From CAYNZV01 sp965217095 (lineage in GTDB: Bacteria; Latescibacterota; UBA2968; UBA8231), in contig OZ244235.1 of assembly GCA_965217095.1 (NCBI GenBank), positions 3,348,001 to 3,412,000 on the forward strand: DNA of 64,000 bases, in the 5' to 3' direction. Position 1 is the first letter of the stretch. Each line of letters opens with the position of its first letter. A program made the translations under genes and the position numbers. This document shows, in pieces, positions 57,321 through 64,000 of the stretch. Under the pieces are notes generated by a model that worked only from the letters and a program-made list of their open reading frames with translations, was not told where the DNA came from and searched no databases.

Positions 57321-60196
57321 GTGCGAATCGAACAGTGGTGGAGGCGCTGGGGCCTTTTACTGGCCTTGGCGTTGGTCGGCAGCGCGGAGGCCAGCGATAC
57401 GTCACTCAACGAGGTGGATCGATCGCAGCCGTTTCTGCGTTGGCAAAGGCCAGGCTACAGCAACTATGCGATAACCTACTACGAGAATTACCTCAACCAC
57501 ACTCGCCCTTACGGGGATACTCCCCAAGCTCGGTTCGACCCCCTCGGCAACCATCTCATTACCGGCTATGATCTGTATGACTGGAACGAAATCCGCCGTG
57601 AGGGGCTGAGGTTCGGTAGTTCAATTTTCAAGGAACCAGGTCAATGGGCTGGTGTGTTCGACCACGTGGTGGCAGGTAAAGATGGTTACGGCGACTGGGG
57701 TTATCATCTCATCGTCGGCGATGCACTGCACGCGCGCTTCACGCCGCTGACTCTCTCGAAGGTAAACTTCAACGGCATGCGCTTCGATCTGGCCACCCCG
57801 TACCTGCAATTCACTGCTCTCGCTTCGCGGGTGGAACGACCGACAGACTCAGTGAACGGCACCTACTTCACCGAGACGTTTCGACCCTCGATCCACTATG
57901 CGGATGATTCCACCTTGCTCTTGGGTAGTCGGGCGCAAACGGATCTCGGCGCCTTGCGGCTGGGTCTGAACGGGGCGAATCAGCACGTCTACCAGAGCAC
58001 CGCCACCGGAAATAGCCTCAAGGGCAGGTTGAAGCCAGACCAGCCGACGATGGACTGGATTCTCGTGCGTTTCAGAGACGATTCACCCGACGATGGCATC
58101 GGCGGGGCGGTGGTGCAGGATCTTCAGCTGGTGATCAATGGTGAGGTGCGTCCCGATCTCGTGCCCCAGGCGATCAGCCATGTGGGCGAACCCCCGATTC
58201 AAGTCGGATTTGTCTCGGCGATCAGCGGCAGCTTCACGCCCCTGCCCTACAACCAGTTCACCGCTTCTTCCGGGGGGACTCCCGTCCTCAACGATTTTTA
58301 CTACCGCAATCGCGATTTTCCGCTGTTCGCGGACTACCTCGCGCGCCTGGCTCACGAGGCGGGCATCGACGTCGGTAGACAGGCCAATCGGGTCTCGAGT
58401 CTCTATATACAGTGGAATCACCGCAGCGGATGCTGCAAGCAGATGGCGAAAAACAGGTCGTATTTCTATTCGACATGTCCGCGGAACCTGAGGTCCAGTC
58501 CGTCGCCGTGGAGGTTTTGTTGGCGAACGATTACCTGGAGGACGTGGCCATGCTGTACACCAAATCCCGGTCGGACAACTTCGCGGACCGCTACTCCGGC
58601 ACCTTCTACCACATCGTGCGGCGTTCCAAGGGTAATGTTCAGGATCTCTCAAATCTGCGGCGGGTACGTTTCAATGTCGGGGAAAACACCGGTCACTTCG
58701 TCTACAGCGCCGACGCCAGTCTCACGCTTGCGGGTCTTGAGATCTCGGCCGAATACGCGCGCTCTAGCGTTTATTCCCGCTACCCGGCCCGCATCGACGG
58801 ACAGGCAGCCTTCGACCGAGCCCCGCGTTTCACCGATCGAGGTGCGGCCTACTTCCTCAACGCCGTTCGACGTTTTGGCCACGGGCTGGTCGGCGCCGAG
58901 CTGTTTTCTATCAGTCCACATTACCAGACCGAGATGCGCTCTTTTCTGCCACTCGAAATCAGCCACGAACAGGGCCATTTAGACGGGTTGCTCAACGACT
59001 ACATGTACTGGCAGCTGGTGGATGACAACGAGGATGGGGATCGCTATCCGGACATCAAATACGGCAACGCCCCAGGCGTCCCCGGGGACGGCGTCGGCAC
59101 CGATGTCGATGGGGTTTGGGTGAATCAGGACACCGACAACGATGGCGCCCCTGACACCAATCGCAATCTCAACCGGCTGCCGGACTACGAAGAGCCGTTT
59201 CTGATGTTCGATGTGGATCCCAACACCTACGTGTATGGGTTGGACCACAACAACAATGACGAGCCAGACATCCGCGAAGACGATGGGGAAGTCGACTACC
59301 CCTATGAGTACGACGAGCGCGGTTACCACCTGTTCGGCCAGATGAATCTGACGCGACACTGGTCCGCGGCGGCCGGCCGCTACGACATAAATGAAATCGC
59401 AGGAAGCGGGCACAACCTCTCGACCTACGGGCAAGTAAGCTACCGGCGCCGGGGGGAGGGGGGACTCAGAAGTCTGTTTTTCGAGAGTAGCGTGCGCAGG
59501 GTGCAGGACGACATCGCCGATGAGATCGTGGTGTTCGATAATGACACGGGATCGCCGGAGCACCTGGCACTCGACTTCCTGCCCGATCAACTGTTCTACC
59601 GGGACAGTACCGTGAGCGATACCTACCTGGAAGGCCGCATTACTCCTTGGTCGTCCGTCGAGTTCGTGCAGAAACTGCGGGGGCGTTTCAATTGGCAAAA
59701 GGGCGGCAAGCTACGCGGCAGCCTCTTCCAGCGCCAGCGCCGGATCGATTTTTGGACCTCGGCCAGTCGTATCCAGTATGTATGGCGCTGGGGCGAACTG
59801 ATGATTACCCCACAGTACAAACTGTTGCTGCTGCGTCTGGTGGATAGGGACCGCGACGTACGCTTGGAATCGGAGCTGCGATCGATCCCCATTCTCCGTA
59901 TCGAATATCCGCTTCTCTCGCGGACAAACCTGCGGTTCGGATTCCAGGGAGTGGGCCCCATACCGTATCGCCGTCGGGACGATACCTCGAGGCGCAACAG
60001 CTTTGAACAGCGCACGGCATTCGCTTCACTGACCAACAGCTCGCGTTACTTTGGTTACGACCTCATGACCATCGTGGGTTTTAACGCTGAAAAGATTGAT
60101 TACGACTCGCCGTTTCTTGACGACCGCGATGTCTACACGCGCACCTTCTTCGTGAGAATGCTCGTAGGTTTTACTGAATTTGGACGACCTATCTAG
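57321..60196 (+). pseudogene. Large outer-membrane beta-barrel protein with calcium-binding TSP3-like repeats, frameshifted
   Basis: GTG 57321 (GGGAGGA site; TTG 57309 is also in frame) opens a signal peptide and a beta-rich secreted protein of about 950 residues. The first frame reads to about 58400 (VNFNGMRFDLATPYLQFTALAS), then homologous reading continues in another frame (TVESPQRMLQADGEKQVVFLFDMS). Acidic Asp-rich repeats (DDNEDGDRYPD, DTDNDGAPDTN, DHNNNDEPDI) bind calcium in thrombospondin-3-like loops. The C-terminal part is a barrel (LMITPQYKLLLL, TRTFFVRMLVGF). The length is one base short of a multiple of three, as in the other frameshifted genes. Ligand unknown. Confidence 0.75.
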
Positions 60197-60214
60197 GCTG
60201 AGTCGGTTGTAGCA

Positions 60215-61561
60215 CTATTGCGGGCCGATCTTGAAGAAGCTCCCCGCAATGTGGCGCACGATCTGCACTTCCTCGATGGGCTGTTCCTGTTCCTTGGCGC
60301 AGAACCAGTAGGCCACGAAGATGCGACCGTCCGGCAGTTCAGTGGGCATCTGGTAGCCGAGGTCATAGCTGTAACCATCGCCGCGCACGACAAACTCTTC
60401 ACTCCAGGTCGTGCCCAGATCCTCGCTCACCACGCCAAGGATACCGCGGTTGCCCAGGTTTGGGGTACGGCGCGCAAAAAGAATGAGGATGCGACCGTCC
60501 CGCAATACCAGGGCCGAGGGGCAGCGCCATTTGTTAGCCCGAGCCACATCGTTCAACGGGCGCTCAGCCTCGGGATCGCTCATGTTGCCGAAACGGTTTC
60601 CAGGGCTGCTCACGAAGTGGGGCTGTGACCAGGTCATACCGTCGTCCTCCGAAAAAGCAACGCAGGGCATTTCAGGGGGGACTTTGTACATGCAGGCCAT
60701 CAGGCGCCCGTCGGGCAAGCGATGCACACCGGGGTAGGTGTAGCCGACATTTTCGTCTCCCGGTGCCGAACGGGTGAGGTGGCTGCTGACGCGAACCACG
60801 TCGCTGCAGTACTCCCACGAGATGCCGTTGTCATAGCTGACGTAGTAACAGAGCACGTGTCGCCAGTAGACAGCGCCGATAATGCCGAGGACCCCGTTGT
60901 CGAAACGCACGTGACCAAGGTTCGCTCCCATGAACCCACCGTCGGGGGCCCAGGACGGGTTGTCGATCACCGTCGCATGACTTTCCCATGTCCGCCCGCG
61001 GTCCTTGCTGCGCAAGCTGAAGGTCGGCAAATGCTGCCGGCGTCCCAGGTCAAAGCTGGTCGCGTCGCGACCGACGCCGCCAATGGGCGGCTTTAGGTAG
61101 GTCCCCGGACAGAAGTGGACGATGGAATCGGGAGCGCCCATGTCGATCTCTTCGCGCTCCGCCCGATCCCGGGGCCGCAACCAGTCCAGAATCTCGTCGG
61201 TGGTGCGATCGTTATTCCAAATCCATTGGCGCTGGTCATCTGGCCAGGTTTCTCCGTTGTCGAAGGAGCGGCTGATGATGCAGCCCGACTCATCTCCCCA
61301 GCGCTCGTGATGATTCCACATGCTCCGGGGGCCGCCGCAGTGTCGCGACCAGTTTTTATTCGGGCCATCCCTCATGATGCTGTAGTCCATGGGTACCGCC
61401 AGATAGGCGACTGCGATCTCGCCATCACCGAAATTCCATATGCCGCCCCTGTTGGTTGCGTAGAGATACATCTGCTCGTCGCGGTGGACGATGATGTGGC
61501 GGAGCTCTTCGAGCTCCACCTTTCGTACTCCCACGGATCGTTTCGATAGATATTCTGCCAT
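60215..61561 (-). CDS. BNR/Asp-box sialidase-like beta-propeller protein
   Basis: A 448-residue six-bladed propeller without a signal peptide. Asp-box motifs are visible as SFDNGETW, SKDRGRTW, SYDNGISW, SEDDGMTW and SEDLGTTW. Exo-sialidases and related glycosidases or lyases have this fold, but the catalytic Tyr/Glu/Arg set is not securely assigned, so the substrate is open. ATG 61561 has an AAGGAGGA site. It is the last gene of a minus-strand group that includes a TIM-barrel isomerase, an HpcH aldolase and a partial propeller glycosidase, pointing to sugar catabolism. Confidence 0.85.
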   Translation of the reverse strand: MAEYLSKRSVGVRKVELEELRHIIVHRDEQMYLYATNRGGIWNFGDGEIAVAYLAVPMDYSIMRDGPNKNWSRHCGGPRSMWNHHERWGDESGCIISRSFDNGETWPDDQRQWIWNNDRTTDEILDWLRPRDRAEREEIDMGAPDSIVHFCPGTYLKPPIGGVGRDATSFDLGRRQHLPTFSLRSKDRGRTWESHATVIDNPSWAPDGGFMGANLGHVRFDNGVLGIIGAVYWRHVLCYYVSYDNGISWEYCSDVVRVSSHLTRSAPGDENVGYTYPGVHRLPDGRLMACMYKVPPEMPCVAFSEDDGMTWSQPHFVSSPGNRFGNMSDPEAERPLNDVARANKWRCPSALVLRDGRILILFARRTPNLGNRGILGVVSEDLGTTWSEEFVVRGDGYSYDLGYQMPTELPDGRIFVAYWFCAKEQEQPIEEVQIVRHIAGSFFKIGPQ

Positions 61562-61602
61562 GTCCTGTCCTCCTTCTTATGCTCTCATCCGGTGCGCTGG
61601 CG

Positions 61603-62430
61603 TCACACCCCAACACACGCTCTTAGCTTCTCCAGGCCCTCCGCCGCCGTTGCCTCCGGGCCGCGCGCCCAGTATCCCTCATTGAACAGCTCGAGCGATA
61701 GGTACCCGTCGTACCCGATCGCATCCAGATTCGACACGATCTGCTTCCAATCGGCTATTCCGTCGCCGGGGTACACGCGATCGGAATCAGTCACCACATC
61801 GCGGCCAGGCGTACGTGGATAGTCGTTCACGTGCACCAAACCCAAAACCCCAGGACCGAAATGTTCGAAGCCGTGGTGGTGACCGCTTCCTTTCCACATA
61901 TGGAACACGTCCGCCAGAATCTGCACGCCAGGTCGCCCGCACTCCGACGCCACGAAAAGCGCTTCTCCAGTGGTCCCGAGCGTTTGTGCAATACCCCAGT
62001 ACTCGATCAGCGGCGTTACGCCATATCTGTTCGCGAGGTCGACGACGGCAGCAAATCGTGCCGGCACTTCCTTCAGATCCACCTTCCTCTCGTGAATGCC
62101 GAAGGGCGGCGCGGCAAGCAATCGGCAATCGAGGGCCCGCGCCAGCTGAAGACAACGCTCCATCTCGGCCAATCCTTGTGCGCGTCGATCGTCTTCCGGG
62201 ACCGCCCACTCGGGAAAAGCGATCAAGTTGACGATGTGAAGGCTGCGGGATGCCGCCCGGTCCTTTACCGCCAGGAGATCGCCACCTTTCAACACCCAGT
62301 CGTCGAGCTCCTGTACCCAGGGCTCGATGCCTTCGTATCCGGCATCCGCCGCGATGTCGATGGCGTCGAGAACCGTCGCGCCATCACTCCGAATCGTGCT
62401 GGTGTTCAGGCAATACTTGAACCGCCCCAT
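61603..62430 (-). CDS. Sugar phosphate isomerase/epimerase family TIM barrel
   Basis: A 275-residue xylose-isomerase-like TIM barrel (YcjR/IolE-type superfamily). Metal-site segments are IEYWGIA (Glu), DVFHMWKG (Asp, His), HVNDYPRTPG (His) and LELFNEGYW (Glu). It probably isomerises or epimerises a keto- or aldo-sugar derivative; specificity is unknown. ATG 62430 follows GGAGAAGTTACTTGA. It lies 41 bp upstream of the BNR gene and 47 bp downstream of the HpcH aldolase gene on the same strand, consistent with an operon. Confidence 0.85.
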   Translation of the reverse strand: MGRFKYCLNTSTIRSDGATVLDAIDIAADAGYEGIEPWVQELDDWVLKGGDLLAVKDRAASRSLHIVNLIAFPEWAVPEDDRRAQGLAEMERCLQLARALDCRLLAAPPFGIHERKVDLKEVPARFAAVVDLANRYGVTPLIEYWGIAQTLGTTGEALFVASECGRPGVQILADVFHMWKGSGHHHGFEHFGPGVLGLVHVNDYPRTPGRDVVTDSDRVYPGDGIADWKQIVSNLDAIGYDGYLSLELFNEGYWARGPEATAAEGLEKLRACVGV

Positions 62431-62477
62431 TCAAGTAACTTCTCCACGCGTAACCTCGTCGTGCGGCGTCGCAGACA

Positions 62478-63287
62478 TTATGAAGCCGTCTCTTCCACGA
62501 TCGCGCGCGTTTCCTCTAGGCTGTTGGCGTACCCTTGTCTGACCACAAGCAGATCCGTGCCGCAGTTTAACCACCGCACGCCCCTCTTTACGACCTCGAC
62601 CATCGCCTCCCCCGGATTCACTGCGGTGCCCATAACCTTGTCATTCGCTCGGCAGGCCGCGCCCACACGGTCGAATGCCGCCAGTACCGGTTTGTGCAAG
62701 TGAGGGGGGCCGGGTTCGCGGATCGTGTTGTAACCGTGAGACAGGTCCCCCGGCCCGACGAACAGCAGATCGATGCCCTCGACGGCGGCGATCGCTTCCA
62801 CGTCTTCCACCCCTTCAGGGTCTTCGATCATCACGCCCAGTAAGGTCTGCTCGTTCGCCCTGTCCATGTATTCGCCTACTCCCTGGGTGCCGAACCCCGA
62901 ATCGCGGCCGCCCCCAACCCCACGAAGTCCCTGCGGCTGAAATTTCGCCATTCTGACGAAGGCGCGAGCTTCGTCGACACTGCGGCAATGTGGCCAGATC
63001 AAGCCGGCAGCACCCAGCTCCAGCGGTTTGATGACTTGATTGTAGGGCCCGTGCGGTATGCGCACGAAGACGTCGAGATCGACAGTGCGCGCGGCGAGTA
63101 TCATCGTCGACAGCCGCTCGAGGTCGATGTCTGAGTGCTCCATGCAGATCCACAGACAACGGTAACCGGCTTTTGCGATCAACTCGACAACTACTGGGTT
63201 GAATACGCGGTTGATTTCCGGGACGTACGCCGTCTCCCCGTTCGCCAGGGAGGTTTTGGTTCTGTTGATCGTGTACCGTTCTGACAT
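62478..63287 (-). CDS. HpcH/HpaI-type aldolase, second copy
   Basis: A 269-residue aldolase with LWICMEHSDIDLERL (catalytic His), VRIPHGPYNQ (Arg), VMIEDPEGVED (metal Glu) and FVGPGDLSHG (metal Asp). It is only distantly similar to the aldolase at 28754-29533. Such enzymes cleave 2-keto-3-deoxy-aldonates to pyruvate and an aldehyde. It follows the partial propeller glycosidase by 57 bp and precedes the TIM-barrel isomerase on the same strand. Start is ATG 63287. Confidence 0.87.
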   Translation of the reverse strand: MSERYTINRTKTSLANGETAYVPEINRVFNPVVVELIAKAGYRCLWICMEHSDIDLERLSTMILAARTVDLDVFVRIPHGPYNQVIKPLELGAAGLIWPHCRSVDEARAFVRMAKFQPQGLRGVGGGRDSGFGTQGVGEYMDRANEQTLLGVMIEDPEGVEDVEAIAAVEGIDLLFVGPGDLSHGYNTIREPGPPHLHKPVLAAFDRVGAACRANDKVMGTAVNPGEAMVEVVKRGVRWLNCGTDLLVVRQGYANSLEETRAIVEETAS

Positions 63288-63344
63288 GCTAGACCTCAGC
63301 CGGTTGGGTTTCGACCTTGACGCGCGATGTGCTCGCGGCGAGGC

Positions 63345-64000
63345 CTACAGTCTGAACGCGAAAAGTGTCGCTTTGTACATCTCGATGCGGATCGTCAATG
63401 AATCCGAAAGCCGGGCCACGTTGTCCTTGCCCTTCCAGGTGACAACGCGGTCCACCTCGTCCCCCTGGAGGACGTCGCAGTCGTCGAAGCTATAACCCTC
63501 GATTGCACCGAGGGAACCGGACAGGTGTGGTTTCGGTCCGATATGGGTGATGAGCTCTACTTTGACGAAGCCACCGGTTTCGGTCTTGTAGTTGAGGCGC
63601 AGTTGTCTTGGCGCCTCGTTCGGGTCGGCCAGTGGCGGAAAGCGATTGTGTATCGGTGCGGGGATGGAGTCAGGGCAGTCGGGCGGCGAGCGATAGAGGT
63701 CCTGTCGCAGGGTCAGTCTTCCGTCCCCTTTGGCACGGATGCCCGCGAGGCGATCCTTCTCCCACAAGGCGTAGCGTACGGGCAGATGCTCGTTGGGATT
63801 GTCGTGCAGGTACTCGCGGGCCGTGCCCCAGTAGGTGGCCGCGTAGCGTCCGTCCGGCATCTCCAACAGACCGGGTCCCACATACAGCATGCTACCGTAG
63901 CCGGCTCCCTCCGAGTAGTTGTCCAGGAGGTGATTGGTGCGGTCGGGCCTCTCCCAATCGATGCCGTCGTGGCTGACCGCGAGCTGAATGTCCTTCGTCG
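63345..64000 (-). CDS. Partial five-bladed beta-propeller protein (glycosidase-like), C-terminal part
   Basis: The window ends inside this minus-strand gene; the visible part is about 218 residues and ends at 63345. It contains AVSHDGIDWERPD and EMPDGRYAATYWGTA blades, then LYRSPPDCPDSIPAPI and a C-terminal beta-sandwich (RQLRLNYKTETGGFVKVELI). The order of blades followed by a sandwich matches the C-terminal region of the secreted protein at 32084-34288, so both belong to the same propeller-sandwich group. The upstream part, including start and any signal peptide, is outside the window. Confidence 0.75.
   Translation of the reverse strand, partial: TKDIQLAVSHDGIDWERPDRTNHLLDNYSEGAGYGSMLYVGPGLLEMPDGRYAATYWGTAREYLHDNPNEHLPVRYALWEKDRLAGIRAKGDGRLTLRQDLYRSPPDCPDSIPAPIHNRFPPLADPNEAPRQLRLNYKTETGGFVKVELITHIGPKPHLSGSLGAIEGYSFDDCDVLQGDEVDRVVTWKGKDNVARLSDSLTIRIEMYKATLFAFRL

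Noticed and set aside
1..64000. CRISPR array, phage block, tRNA or rRNA genes
   Set aside because: No regularly spaced short repeats, no phage structural genes and no tRNA or rRNA signature were found on either strand.

Overview
The window looks like a fragment of an uncultured, probably marine heterotroph of the FCB superphylum, in the style of Latescibacterota or Poribacteria. Reasons are the two proteins with an NYPNPFNP/FlgD-Ig (type IX sorting-like) segment, four phytanoyl-CoA dioxygenase (PhyH) genes, many sugar-acid, beta-propeller and glycosidase genes, and moderately high GC. The phylum call is an inference; there is no rRNA or other marker here, and I see no tRNA, CRISPR array or phage block.

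Layout. 1-9155 (minus): a frameshifted beta-helix protein, a 2-hydroxyacid dehydrogenase remnant, three PhyH oxygenases with a Gfo/Idh dehydrogenase, and a secreted L-domain repeat protein. 9543-12383: a UPF0182 membrane protein. 12534-17347: a hexuronate/aldonate module (UxuA-like dehydratase, LgoD/YjjN-like dehydrogenase, UxaE-like epimerase, beta-propeller lactonase) with a Gfo/Idh stump. 17466-21063: sterol-desaturase-like protein, porin, broken MFS pump. 21053-28578 (minus): DUF5069 protein, soluble histidine kinase, and a split PEP-synthase-like phosphotransferase in two genes, each hit by an insertion sequence. 28754-34288 (plus): aldolase, P-loop kinase, two DUF6807/PmoA-like proteins and a secreted beta-propeller protein. 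34358-37654 (minus): unknown protein, gamma-glutamyltransferase, broken VOC protein. 37990-46497: membrane-TPR protein, an ammonium-transporter/hybrid-histidine-kinase fusion with a nonsense codon and a frameshift, its response regulator split by an IS, and a GH113-like glycosidase. 46581-49373: PhyH, a periplasmic protein, a thioredoxin-fold gene with an in-frame TGA at the active-site position (candidate selenoprotein), and a TlpA-like thioredoxin. 49370-57220: membrane protein, a glycosyltransferase-TPR gene split by an IS, truncated aminotransferase, small membrane protein. 57321-64000: a large outer-membrane protein, then a sugar-catabolism group (BNR/sialidase-like, TIM-barrel isomerase, HpcH aldolase, partial propeller glycosidase).

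Mobile DNA dominates the damage. There are three almost identical 1131-bp IS1595-type (ISXO2-like) elements and two 1.6-kb IS1380-type elements. In three interrupted genes, removing the IS and one target duplication restores the reading frame exactly, so those insertions look recent. Several other genes carry isolated one-base frameshifts; these may be genuine decay or consensus errors in the assembly, and read-level data would be needed to tell.

The window reads as a carbohydrate and sugar-acid degrader: secreted glycosidases and propeller proteins release or modify sugars, lactonase/dehydrogenase/epimerase/dehydratase steps convert aldonates and uronates toward 2-keto-3-deoxy acids, and HpcH/HpaI aldolases can cleave such acids.
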